64,000 nucleotides of DNA from Zoogloea sp041914405 (GTDB lineage: Bacteria; Pseudomonadota; Gammaproteobacteria; Burkholderiales; Rhodocyclaceae). The notes below the pieces were generated by a model. That model saw nothing but the letters and a program-made list of their open reading frames with translations, searched no databases and was not told where the DNA came from. Below, one piece after another: positions 17,620 through 26,300 of this stretch (positions within the stretch are counted from its first letter, which is position 1; each line of letters starts with the position of its first letter). Location: the NCBI RefSeq assembly GCF_041914405.1, contig NZ_JAYSDK010000001.1, forward strand, positions 186,001 through 250,000, written 5' to 3'. The position numbers and the translations under genes are program-made.

Positions 17620-18504
17620 ATGGATACGGAAGAACTTCCGCTCCTTGATGCCTTGCGGGGCTTGGCAATGCTCCAGCAGGAGTTTCTTCGTCTCGCGCTG
17701 TTCGTCGCGTCCGAAGGCCCGGTATCCTTCGAGGGAGAAAAGCTAACTTGTTCGCTTGGTGACGGGCAGCGGCGCACAAGCACATTTCTGGCGATGGCTG
17801 CAGGTCAGTCATTTGAGACGCTGCTTCATATGGCGAAACTTCGTGGCATTCCGGTTCGGGACGCATATCCGATCGCCCGATCAGCAATCGAATCCTTCAT
17901 AAACGCTAGCTATCTCTTGGCCGAGTCCGACACCGTGGCTGCGCGAGCTATCCGGTACATCGACTTTGCTGCGTGGCGTCACCACAATCGAAAATTTGGA
18001 AGCGGAGAGTTCTCAATCGAGGTTCGCTTAGACCCTGACCCGGCAGCCACACTTGTGAAGGAGTATCCTGAGTTTAGCGGCAAGGGCAAGGGCTTATGGA
18101 CTAACCTCGATGTTCCAAGCCGCATCAGGAGAGTTGGCGAATTGGCGGGCCCTCGATCTGGATCCCGACTGCTTGCGGCGTATGGTCTGATCTATTCTGT
18201 TTCATCCGAGATCATCCACGGTTCTCCCTTCGGGGCCAGCTACTTCTATTCGGCACATTTGAAGGGGGAGGCAACTGCTGAGGCATTTCAAGCCGCGACT
18301 GTGCGCCACCTTGAAGAGATCTTCATCGGTGTGCTGCATGCAGGTTGCGGGTACCTTGCAGCGTTCTTTGGGCAACAGAACATGCAAGCGCCATTGAACG
18401 GTGAGGAGAAGATATTTGCTCGACTCTTAGAGTTGAGCACAAAGCCGTCTTCGGCGTTCCCGGCTAGTGCGCGTCAGGCAACAGAGCCACAGAACGAACA
18501 ATGA
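17620..18504 (+). CDS. DUF5677-like protein in integron cassette 1
   Basis: 294 residues from the ATG at 17620; a GTG immediately before it could also serve. The segment RDAYPIARSAIESFINASYLLAES resembles the core of the DUF5677 group, helical proteins of unknown role often met in accessory DNA. A second recognisable stretch is YSVSSEIIHGSPFGASYF. No signal peptide or membrane helix is evident. Base composition is clearly lower in GC than the flanking genes and codons such as AGC/TTT/CGA are mixed, as expected for acquired DNA. It is followed seven bases after the stop by an attC site. Confidence 0.72.
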   Translation: MDTEELPLLDALRGLAMLQQEFLRLALFVASEGPVSFEGEKLTCSLGDGQRRTSTFLAMAAGQSFETLLHMAKLRGIPVRDAYPIARSAIESFINASYLLAESDTVAARAIRYIDFAAWRHHNRKFGSGEFSIEVRLDPDPAATLVKEYPEFSGKGKGLWTNLDVPSRIRRVGELAGPRSGSRLLAAYGLIYSVSSEIIHGSPFGASYFYSAHLKGEATAEAFQAATVRHLEEIFIGVLHAGCGYLAAFFGQQNMQAPLNGEEKIFARLLELSTKPSSAFPASARQATEPQNEQ

Positions 18505-18510
18505 AATGCT

Positions 18511-18577
18511 GCCCAACGCATCATTCCAGCGATCCTGCGCGAAAAGCCGCGCAGGCCGTTGAAGTCACTCGTTAGGC
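18511..18577 (+). mobile_element. Integron attC recombination site 1
   Basis: 67 bp bounded by the core sites GCCCAAC (R'') and GTTAGGC (R'). The interior folds as a hairpin: CCTGCGCG pairs with CGCGCAGG around AAAAGC, and TTCCAG opposite TTGAAG gives the usual L boxes with an unpaired base. The right core, GTTAGGC, matches the GCCTAA left core at the end of the next cassette. Confidence 0.85.
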
Positions 18578-18587
18578 GTCGCAACCC

Positions 18588-19409
18588 ATGCCTCTTCCCT
18601 CACGCCTCTACAAGTACGAGTCCTTCACGGCGCAGGCATTGGAGAATCTGAAAAATCACTCCGTCTACTTTGCCTCGCCGAGTTGCTTCAACGACCCATA
18701 CGACTGTGCAGTGTCACCGGGCGTCAAGGAGCCTAGTGACAGAGATGTCGAACGGATTCGCAATTACTACCTCGCAAAGGCTGATGTTCCGGAGAATGCG
18801 CGTAGTCAGTTCGAACGACTTGATGTTGCAAGCATGCGTGCCATGCTCTTGCGCCAAGGGCAGAGCGTCCTGGACGAGGCCGTGAAGGAGTTTTTATCTA
18901 CGCGAGGCGTTACCTGCTTCTCCGAGCGCAACGACAGCCTGCTGATGTGGGGCCACTACGGAGGGCGATTTAAAGGCTTCTGTCTGGAGTTTCGAACAGA
19001 CTGCCCTCCTCTGACAAAGGCTCGTCAGGTCCGGTATGCCGAAGAGATGCCTCAGGTTGATCTCATTCCATTACTCTGCTCCGACGAGGAAGACTCTCGC
19101 GAAGTGCTTGACCTCTACTGCACCAAGGCGCTCGACTGGCACTACGAGAAAGAGTGGCGCTGCATGCATGACAAGGCCGGAACTCTCTACACCTACCCAG
19201 CTGAAGCACTTACGGGCATATTCATCGGGCCGGATGCTGCCTTCGCATCATTCGAGATCCTTGCTCTCATTATCATGAACCAGAACCCCGGAGTTCAACT
19301 TTGGCAAGGTCGACGAAGCCAGTCAGAGTTCTCTGTCGAGTTCGAACCAGTCACATACACCCCTCATCTAGAGGCGAAGCGTCTTGGACTATTGCCTCGC
19401 GATGCCTAA
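18588..19409 (+). CDS. DUF2971 protein in integron cassette 2
   Basis: 273 residues. The N-terminus LYKYESFTAQALENLKNHSVYFASP and the later FNDPYDC, CFSERNDSLLMWGHYGG and FKGFCLEF are hallmark segments of DUF2971, a family of unknown function frequent in defence islands and integron cassettes. The start is 11 bases after the attC core and the stop codon TAA lies inside the next attC core (GCCTAAT), the classic compact cassette arrangement. No signal peptide. GC is lower than in the chromosomal genes on either side. Confidence 0.9.
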   Translation: MPLPSRLYKYESFTAQALENLKNHSVYFASPSCFNDPYDCAVSPGVKEPSDRDVERIRNYYLAKADVPENARSQFERLDVASMRAMLLRQGQSVLDEAVKEFLSTRGVTCFSERNDSLLMWGHYGGRFKGFCLEFRTDCPPLTKARQVRYAEEMPQVDLIPLLCSDEEDSREVLDLYCTKALDWHYEKEWRCMHDKAGTLYTYPAEALTGIFIGPDAAFASFEILALIIMNQNPGVQLWQGRRSQSEFSVEFEPVTYTPHLEAKRLGLLPRDA

Positions 19410-19479
19410 TCCGTCGTTCGAGGCGACCTGCTACGGCACACAGTTTCCCTCCGCGGTCGCCTGAACTCCAACGTTGAAC
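19404..19479 (+). mobile_element. Integron attC recombination site 2
   Basis: 76 bp bounded by GCCTAAT and GTTGAAC. The arms AGGCGACC and GGTCGCCT pair perfectly, with GTTCG opposite TGAAC giving the extra-helical base of the L box. The left core complements the TTAGGC at the beginning of cassette 2, which is the expected relation for one circular cassette opened by recombination. Confidence 0.83.
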
Positions 19480-19579
19480 GTCTGCTTCCCTGAGAAGGCA
19501 ACGTCCGCTTAGGGTCGGGAACTGTCAGTTGATAATCTGGCGACGGATGGCAGTAATGGCCGAGAACTCGCAATTTCCC

Positions 19580-19609
19580 AAAAAGCCGGCGCTTTCGCGC
19601 CGGCTTTTT
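19580..19609. terminator. Bidirectional rho-independent terminator
   Basis: Stem AAAAAGCCGGCGC with loop TTTC and its complement, giving A and T runs on both sides. It lies between the rightward cassettes and the leftward glutathione transferase gene and could serve both. Confidence 0.9.
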
Positions 19610-19612
19610 ACA

Positions 19613-20218
19613 TCAAACCAACCCTTCCGCCTTCATCGCCGCCTGCACTGCAGGCCGCGCGGCTGCGCGTTCCTGGAACGCGATCAGGTTCGGGTAGGGG
19701 CTGAGGTCGAACTTGATGAACTTCATCCAGCCCAGCACGGTGAACAGGTAGCCGTCGGCGACGCTGAAGTCTTCGCCGAGCAGGTAGGGCTTGTCGGCGA
19801 GGTGGGCGTTCACGTGGCCGAAGCGGCGTTCCAGGTTGAGCTTGGCGGCGGCTTTCCAGTCGTCCTTGCTCATCGGGTGGAAGAAGGCGGTGGCGGACTT
19901 GTGGAGTTCGGTGCCGATGAAGTTGAGCCAGCTTTGCAGGCGGTAACGTTCGAGGCTGCCATTGGCGGGCGCGAGCTTCTTTTCCGGGGCGAGGTCGGCG
20001 ATGTACTGGACGATGGCCGGGCCTTCGGTGAGGACTTCGCCGGAGTCGAGGACCAGCGCCGGCACGTAGCCGTTGGGATTGACCTCGAGGTAGTTGGCGC
20101 CGCTGCCGGTGACCTTGGTGGCGAGGTCGACGGTTTCGGACTCGTACTTGAGGCCGGCTTCTTCGAGGGCGATGTGCGGGGACAGGGAACAGGCGCCGGG
20201 TTTGAAATAAAGCTTCAT
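19613..20218 (-). CDS. gstA: Glutathione S-transferase, beta class
   Basis: 201 residues, the standard length. The N-terminal thioredoxin-like domain (residues 1-77) starts MKLYFKPGACSLSPH, with the beta-class catalytic Cys10 followed by Ser11, and contains NPNGYVPALVLDSG (cis-Pro loop) and TEGPAIVQYIAD (glutathione-binding Glu-Gly). The helical C-terminal domain begins near 90 and carries His106 in GTELHKS, the second residue typical of beta-class active sites. The cytosolic enzyme conjugates or thiol-exchanges glutathione with electrophiles. It has its own promoter region and stands alone beside a quinone reductase gene. Confidence 0.95.
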   Translation of the reverse strand: MKLYFKPGACSLSPHIALEEAGLKYESETVDLATKVTGSGANYLEVNPNGYVPALVLDSGEVLTEGPAIVQYIADLAPEKKLAPANGSLERYRLQSWLNFIGTELHKSATAFFHPMSKDDWKAAAKLNLERRFGHVNAHLADKPYLLGEDFSVADGYLFTVLGWMKFIKFDLSPYPNLIAFQERAAARPAVQAAMKAEGLV

Positions 20219-20293
20219 GGAGTCTCCTGATTGTTGGTTTGGGCAGGTGTTGTTAGTTGAGTCACGTCAGCGCCGGGGCCGCTTTTTCATCCC

Positions 20294-20318
20294 GTGGGCG
20301 AATGAATTCGCCCCCACA
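20294..20318. repeat. Dispersed GCGAAT palindrome, monomer copy 2
   Basis: GTGGGCGAAT and ATTCGCCCCCACAG arms between the glutathione transferase and oxidoreductase genes. The left arm lacks two G relative to the best copy. Confidence 0.85.
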
Positions 20319-20390
20319 GGGAAGAATGTGGCGCGTGCGCCCGGTGCATGCCAAGGATAACCGGCGGCGCGGGGATGCGCCGCTAAGGGT

Positions 20391-21242
20391 TTATTGCAAT
20401 GCTGCCTTGACCAGCGTCGCCAGGCCAGCGGTGGGGCGGCCGATCAGCTGGCTGAGCTGGTGGCTGTCGTCGAACAGGCCGCCCTTGGAGGCGCCGATGT
20501 CGGACTCGGCCAGCAGCGCGGCGAGGCCTTCGGGCAAGCCGGCGCCGAGCAGTGCGGCCTTGAAGTCGGCTTCGGGCAGGTTCTGGTAGGCCACCGTCTT
20601 GCCGGACTGGCGGGCGATCTCGGCGGCCAGTCCGGTGAGGGTGTAGGACTCGTCGCCGGCCAGCTCATAGACCTTGCCGGCCTGCCCGTCGCGGGTGAGG
20701 ACGGCGGCCGCGGCGGCGGCGTAGTCGGCACGGGCGGCGGAGGCGATGCGCCCTTCGCCGGCGCTGCCGAGCACCACACCGTACTGCAGCGCGGGCGGGA
20801 TGCTGGCCAGGTAGTTCTCGGTGTACCAGCCGTTGCGCAGGATGACCGCCGGCAGACCGGATTCGGCGATGAGCTGTTCGGTGGCCTTGTGCTCGGCGCC
20901 CAGCGGCAGCGGCGTGGTGTCGGCGCGCAGCAGGCTGGTGTAGGCGATCAGGCCGACCTTGGCGCGCTTGGCGGCGTCGATCACCGCGCGGTGCTGGGGC
21001 AGGCGGCTGCCGACTTCGCTGGAGGAGATCAGCAGCAGCTTGTCGGCGCCGGCAAGGGCGGTGTCGAGGGTTTCCGGCCGGTTGTAGTCGGCCTCGCGGA
21101 CCTGCACGCCGCGGGCGGCGAGGTCGGCGACCTTGGCCGGCGTGCGCACGGCGGCGACGATCTGGGCGGCGGGAACGGTTTGCAGCAGGTTCTCGATGAC
21201 GAGGCGGCCGAGCTGGCCGGAGGCGCCGGTAACGACGATCAT
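20391..21242 (-). CDS. qorB: NAD(P)H:quinone oxidoreductase, QorB/YtfG type (atypical SDR)
   Basis: 283 residues. MIVVTGASGQLGRLVIENLL is the Rossmann NADPH-binding glycine motif (TGASGQLG) of NmrA-like atypical SDRs, and VAAVRTPAK supplies the arginine that selects NADPH. The middle YTSLLRADTTPLPLGAEHKATEQLIAES and the LRNGWYTENYL segment match the QorB (YtfG) pattern. In E. coli ytfG is divergent from the HxlR-type gene ytfH, the same arrangement seen here with the regulator at 21334. The likely role is two-electron reduction of quinones in defence against electrophiles. Confidence 0.87.
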   Translation of the reverse strand: MIVVTGASGQLGRLVIENLLQTVPAAQIVAAVRTPAKVADLAARGVQVREADYNRPETLDTALAGADKLLLISSSEVGSRLPQHRAVIDAAKRAKVGLIAYTSLLRADTTPLPLGAEHKATEQLIAESGLPAVILRNGWYTENYLASIPPALQYGVVLGSAGEGRIASAARADYAAAAAAVLTRDGQAGKVYELAGDESYTLTGLAAEIARQSGKTVAYQNLPEADFKAALLGAGLPEGLAALLAESDIGASKGGLFDDSHQLSQLIGRPTAGLATLVKAALQ

Positions 21243-21291
21243 GATGCGACTTCCTTTATCCGGGAGAGAGGAAGCGGCAGAATATCCGCCT

Positions 21292-21310
21292 AACTAACTT
21301 TTAGTAAGTG
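21292..21310. promoter_or_regulatory. HxlR-type operator in divergent promoter
   Basis: A dyad ACTnACT-N3-AGTnAGT (ACTAACT TTT AGTAAGT) between the divergent oxidoreductase and regulator genes. This is the kind of palindrome bound by HxlR-family quinone and aldehyde sensors. A further GGTAAGT half-site follows at about 21321. Confidence 0.65.
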
Positions 21311-21333
21311 CGCACCAAAAGGTAAGTTTAATC

Positions 21334-21765
21334 ATGAATGCAGACCACGACGACGGGGCCGAGGCCCGCCCGACCCTGGCCGAGATGATGCGGCGCGGAG
21401 ATGTGTTCGCCGAGAAGTGTCCGTCCCGCGAGGTGCTGAAGCACGTGACCAGCCGCTGGGGCGTGCTGTTGCTGGTCGGCCTGCTCGGCGGCACGCACCG
21501 CTTCAGCGACCTGCGCCGCAAGGTGAACGGGATCAGCGAGAAGATGCTGGCGCAGACACTGCAGCAGCTGGAGAGCGACGGCTTCGTCACGCGGGTCTCT
21601 TACCCGGTGGTGCCGCCCCACGTGGAATACACGCTAACGCCGCTGGGCGAGCAGATCGGCCGCAAGGTCGAGGCGCTGGCCGACTGGATCGAGCTGAACC
21701 TGCCGGAAATCCTGGCCGCCCAGCAGGCGCGGGCGGGGCAGGAGAATCCTGTAGGGGCGAATTGA
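21334..21765 (+). CDS. HxlR-family winged-helix regulator (YtfH-like)
   Basis: 143 residues. CPSREVLKHVTSRWGVLLLVGLLGG and HRFSDLRRKVNGISEKMLAQTLQQLESDGFV form the HxlR winged helix, with YPVVPPHVEYTLTPLGEQIG as the wing. The Cys at the start of the domain (EKCPSR) is the conserved redox/electrophile-sensing Cys position of this family. It is divergent from the quinone reductase gene and probably represses it until quinones or diamide-like compounds modify the Cys. The last residues V-G-A-N-stop are encoded by a dispersed palindrome, so the C-terminus has been reshaped by a repeat insertion. Confidence 0.9.
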   Translation: MNADHDDGAEARPTLAEMMRRGDVFAEKCPSREVLKHVTSRWGVLLLVGLLGGTHRFSDLRRKVNGISEKMLAQTLQQLESDGFVTRVSYPVVPPHVEYTLTPLGEQIGRKVEALADWIELNLPEILAAQQARAGQENPVGAN

Positions 21766-21772
21766 TTCGCCC
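21749..21772. repeat. Dispersed GCGAAT palindrome, monomer copy 3, overlapping a stop codon
   Basis: CTGTAGGGGCGAAT and ATTCGCCC arms. It overlaps the last codons and the TGA of the HxlR gene. Confidence 0.82.
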
Positions 21773-21833
21773 AGCCCCAGGGAGAGATTCCTGGGGGCCG
21801 AATATCGCCGGGAGCCTTTCGGTGGGGCTTCTG

Positions 21834-21976
21834 CTGTGGGGGCGAATTCAATAGCCCAACGGGGGGTGGGTGAGCACCCCGGGGGGGGTTGGGGGGGGGT
21901 TGGGGGTGGGGGGTCCATTGCTTCCCCCCTCGGGGGGTTCCACCCCCGCGGGGGGCTATTCAAGCCCCCCCCACAG
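21834..21976. repeat. G-rich low-complexity block flanked by broken palindrome halves
   Basis: The left end (CTGTGGGGGCGAATTCAATAGCCC) and the right end (GGGCTATTCAAG then C-run CACAG) are inverted copies of the dispersed palindrome. Between them almost every base is G, or G and C with runs up to nine. It could be a true G-quadruplex-prone insert, but the pattern is also what damaged base calls at a strong hairpin look like. No gene lies in it. Confidence 0.6.
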
Positions 21977-21984
21977 GATTTGGC

Positions 21985-23388
21985 TTACTTCGCCCCCCCG
22001 CCGAGCACCTTGTACAGCGTGACCTGATTGCTCAGCCCGGCCAGCCGGACGGTGATGAGGCTCTGCTCGGCGCTGTACTGGGCGCGCTGGGAGTCGAGCA
22101 CCGCTAGGTAGCTGTCCACGCCCTTGTCGAAGCGCGCCTTGGACAGCCGGTAGCTGGCCGCGGTGGCGTCCACAAGGGATTGCTGGGCGGCCAGCTGGCC
22201 TTCCAGCGGCGTGCGCAGCGACAAGGCATCGGCGGCTTCGCGGAAGGCGGTCTGCACGGCCTTTTCGTACTGGGCCAGGCCGATCGCCCGGTCCGCCTCG
22301 GCAACCTTGAGGTTGGCGCTGATCCGCCCGGCGTCGAAGATCGGCAGGGTGATCTGCGGCGCGAAGCTCCACGCACCGGCACCGCCCTTGAACAGCTCGG
22401 ACAGCTGGCTGCTGGCGACGCCGCCCTTGGCGGTCAGCGTGATGCTCGGGAAGTAGGCCGCCCGCGCCGCGCCGATGTTGGCGTTGGCGGCCTGCAGCGC
22501 ACGCTCCGCCTGCAGCACGTCGGGGCGTCGCTGCAGCACGTCCGCCGGCACGCCGTCGGGCAAGCCGGCCAGCGCCGAGACGCTGCCCAGTTCGCCCGGC
22601 TGGGCCAACTCGTCGGGCAACGGCCCACCGATCAGCAGCGCCAGCGCGTTGCGGTCCTGGGCCAGCTGGCCGGTGTAGCGGGCAACGTCCACGCGCGCCG
22701 AATCGACGCTGGTCTGGGCCTGGCGCAGATCCAGCTCCGACGCGCTGCCCAGCTCGAAGCGGCGCTTGGTGAGGTCGTAGGAGCTCTGCTGGCTGACACG
22801 GGTTTCCTCGGCCAGCTTCAGGCGCTCGTTGTCGGCGACCAGCGTCAGGTAGGCGCTGGCGACCTCGGCCACCAGGCTGATCTGCGCGCTGCGCCGGGCT
22901 TCCTCGGTGCCGAGGAACTGGTACAGGGCCTGGTCCTTGAGGCTGCGGATACGGCCGAAGAAGTCCAGCTCGTAGGACGCGAAGCCGAGGCCGGCGGTGT
23001 ACTGGTGGGTGGTCATCGCCTGGCCGGTGGTGGACAGGCTGGCCGGCGTGCGCTGGCCGGTGCCGCCGGCCGTCGCCTGCACGGTCGGGAACAGGTCGGC
23101 ACGCTGGATCTGGTACTGGGCGCGGGCCTTCTCGATGTTGAGGGCGGCGACGCGGAGATCCCGGTTGTTGTCCAGGGCCAGCGCGATGAGCTGGCGCAGG
23201 CGCGCATCGGTGAAGAAGTCCTGCCAGCCGATGTCGGCCGCGGCGGCAGCAGAAGCCGTGGCCCCCGCGCCGACCGGCCATTGCTGCGGCACCGGCGCGG
23301 CCGGCGTCGCGTAGTCGGGCGCCAGCGTGGCGCAGCCGGCCAGCACGGCGGAGGCCAGCGCTGCGGCGAGAAGAGTCATGCGGGGCAT
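21985..23388 (-). CDS. RND efflux outer-membrane channel (OprM family), second system
   Basis: 467 residues from the ATG at 23386-23388, chosen because AGGAGG lies nine bases upstream and the upstream stop TGA ends one base before it. Lipobox VLAGC and the family start LAPDYATPA follow. The two repeated tunnel-forming halves are intact (ELDFFGRIRSLKDQ, then RRPDVLQAERALQAANANIGAARAAY). It is the third gene of a compact adaptor-pump-channel operon and ends next to a damaged G-rich block; the final VTLYKVLGGGAK end is normal. Confidence 0.94.
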   Translation of the reverse strand: MPRMTLLAAALASAVLAGCATLAPDYATPAAPVPQQWPVGAGATASAAAAADIGWQDFFTDARLRQLIALALDNNRDLRVAALNIEKARAQYQIQRADLFPTVQATAGGTGQRTPASLSTTGQAMTTHQYTAGLGFASYELDFFGRIRSLKDQALYQFLGTEEARRSAQISLVAEVASAYLTLVADNERLKLAEETRVSQQSSYDLTKRRFELGSASELDLRQAQTSVDSARVDVARYTGQLAQDRNALALLIGGPLPDELAQPGELGSVSALAGLPDGVPADVLQRRPDVLQAERALQAANANIGAARAAYFPSITLTAKGGVASSQLSELFKGGAGAWSFAPQITLPIFDAGRISANLKVAEADRAIGLAQYEKAVQTAFREAADALSLRTPLEGQLAAQQSLVDATAASYRLSKARFDKGVDSYLAVLDSQRAQYSAEQSLITVRLAGLSNQVTLYKVLGGGAK

Positions 23389-23389
23389 C

Positions 23390-26300
23390 TCAGCGCACCT
23401 CCTGGGCAGGGATGGATTCGGCCGGGGCGGCATCCAGAGCGGTCTTGCCCCGGAACACCCGCCGCACGGCCACGAAGAACAGCGGCACGAACAGCACAGC
23501 CAGCACGGTGGCGGACAGCATGCCGCCGATCACGCCGGTGCCGATGGCGTTCTGCGCGCCGGAGCCGGCACCGCTGGAGAGAGCCAGCGGCAACACGCCG
23601 AGGATGAAGGCCAGCGAGGTCATGACGATCGGCCGCAGGCGCAGGCGCACCGCCTCCAGCGTCGCGTCGATGAGGCTCTTGCCGTGCTCCATCTGCTCCT
23701 TGGCGAATTCGACGATCAGGATCGCGTTCTTCGCCGACAGGCCGATGGTCATCAGCAGGCCGACCTGGAAGTACACGTCGTTGGACAGCCCGCGCATCAT
23801 CGCCGCCAGCAGCGCGCCGATGATCCCCAGCGGCACCACCAGCATCACCGCGAACGGGATGGACCAGCTCTCGTACAGCGCGGCCAGGCACAGGAACACC
23901 ACCAGCAGCGAGATCGCGTACAGGGCCGGCGCCTGGGAGCCGGACAGGCGCTCCTGGTAGGACAGGCCGGTCCATTCGAAGCCGATGCCAGCCGGCAGCT
24001 TGGACGCCATGTCCTCCATCGCCGCCATCGCCTCGCCAGTACTGTGGCCGGGCGCCGCGGAGCCCATGATCTCCGCCGACGGCAAGCCGTTGTAACGCTC
24101 AAGGCGCGGCGAGCCATAAGCCCAGTGGGCCGACGCGAAGGACGAGAAGGGCACCATGTCACCGTTGCTGTTGCGCACGTACCACTTGTTCAGGTCTTCC
24201 GGCTGCATGCGGGCCGAGGCGTCGCCCTGCAGGTAGACCCGCTTGACGCGGCCCTTGTCGATGAAGTCATTGACGTAGGCGCTGCCCCAGGCGGTCTGCA
24301 GGGCGTTGTTGATGTCGGCCAGGGACAGGCCCAGCGCGCCGGCCTTGGCGTGGTCGATGTCGAGCTTGTACTCGGGGGTATCGTCCTGGCCGTTGGGGCG
24401 CACGCCGACCAGCAGCGGGTTCTGAGCGGCCATGCCGAGGAGCTGGTTGCGGGCGTCGATCAGGGCCTGATGGCCGAGGCCGGCGCGGTCCTGCAGCTGG
24501 AAGTCGAAGCCGCTGGCGTTGCCGAGTTCCACCACCGCCGGCGGCGCGAAGGCGAAGGCCATCGCGTTGCGGAAGGTGGAGAAATAGCCCATCGCCTTGC
24601 CGGCCACCGCCGCCACCTTCAGGTCGGGGCGCTTGCGCTCGCTCCAGTCCTTCAGGTTGATGAAGGCCATCCCGTTGTTCTGGCCGCTACCGGCGAAGCT
24701 GAAGCCGGTAACGGTGAAGATGGAATCCACGGCCTCCTTCTGGTCTTCCAGGAAGTGGTGCTCGACCTTCTCCATGACCGCCAGCGTGCTCTCGGCGGTC
24801 GAGCCGGCGGGCAGGATCACCTGGGACATCAGGAAGCCCTGGTCCTCGTCCGGCAGGAAGGCGGTCGGCAGGCGCAGGAACAGCGCGCCCATGCCGACCA
24901 CGATGAGGCCGTAGATCAGCAGGTAACGCTTGCTGCTGCCCAGCATGCGGGCGACGACGGAGCGGCTGCCCGCGTTGCTGCGCTCGAAGGCGCGGTTGAA
25001 CCAGCCGAAGAAACCGCCGAGCAAGCCGCCCTCGCCGGCCGTGTGCCCCTTCTCCACCGGCTTCAGCAGCGTTGCGCAGAGCGCCGGTGTGAGGACCAGC
25101 GCCACCACCACCGACAGCACCATCGACGACACGATGGTGATCGAGAACTGGCGGTAGATGACGCCGGTGGAACCACCGAAGAAGGCCATCGGCACGAACA
25201 CCGCCGACAGCACCAGCGCGATGCCGATCAGCGCGCCGGTGATCTGGTTCATCGACTTGCGGGTCGCTTCCTTCGGCGACAGGCCCTCCTCGCTCATCAC
25301 CCGCTCGACGTTCTCCACCACCACGATGGCGTCGTCCACCAGCAGGCCGATGGCCAGCACCACGCCGAACATCGTCAGCGTGTTGATCGAGAAGCCGGCC
25401 GCGGCAAGCACCCCGAAGGTGCCGAGCAGCACCACCGGCACCGCGATGGTCGGGATCAGCGTGGCGCGGAAATTCTGCAGGAACAGGTACATCACCAAGA
25501 AGACCAGCACGATGGCTTCGATCAGGGTCTTCACCACTTCCTCGATGGAGACCTTCACGAAGGGCGTGGTGTCGTAGGGCGCCACGGCCTTCACGCCCGG
25601 CGGGAAGAACTTGGACAGCTCGTTCAGCTTGGCCTTCACCGCGTCGGCGGTGTCCAGCGCATTGGCGCCGGTGGCCAGTTTGATCGCCAGGCCAGTGGCC
25701 GGCTTGCCGTTGTAGCGCGCCACCACGTCGTAGGACTCGCCGCCGAGCTCGATGCGCGCGACGTCGCGCAGGCGCACGGAGGCGCCGTCGGCGGTGGTGC
25801 GCAGCAGGATCGCACCGAACTGCTCTGGCGTCTGCAGGCGGCTCTGGGCGGTGATCGTCGCATTGAGGCGCTGCCCCTTCGGCGACGGCATGCCGCCGAG
25901 CTGGCCGGCCGAGACCTGCGCGTTCTGGGCGGTAATGGCGGCGCTGATGTCGGCCGGAGTCAGCTTGTAGTTGTGCAGCTTCGCCGGATCGAGCCAGATG
26001 CGCATCGCGTACTTGCTGCCGAACAGCTGGGTCTCACCGACGCCGTTGATGCGCGAGACGATGTCCTGCACGTTGGAGGCGACGTAGTCACCCAGGTCGA
26101 TGTCGTTGAGGCTGCCGTCTTCGGACACGAAGCCGACCACCATCAGGAAGTTGCTGGTGGCCTTGGCAACCTGCACGCCCTGCTTCTGCACCTCCTGCGG
26201 CAGCAGCGGGGTGGCCAGGGACAGCTTGTTCTGTACCTGCACCTGGGCGATGTCCGGATCGGTACCGGCATCGAAGGTCAGGGTGATCGTCACCGAGCCC

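Noticed and set aside
19480..19530. Possible third attC site after cassette 2 (AACGTC and CCGCTTAGG).
   Set aside because: No matching left core and no hairpin of the required form; more likely chance or a remnant.
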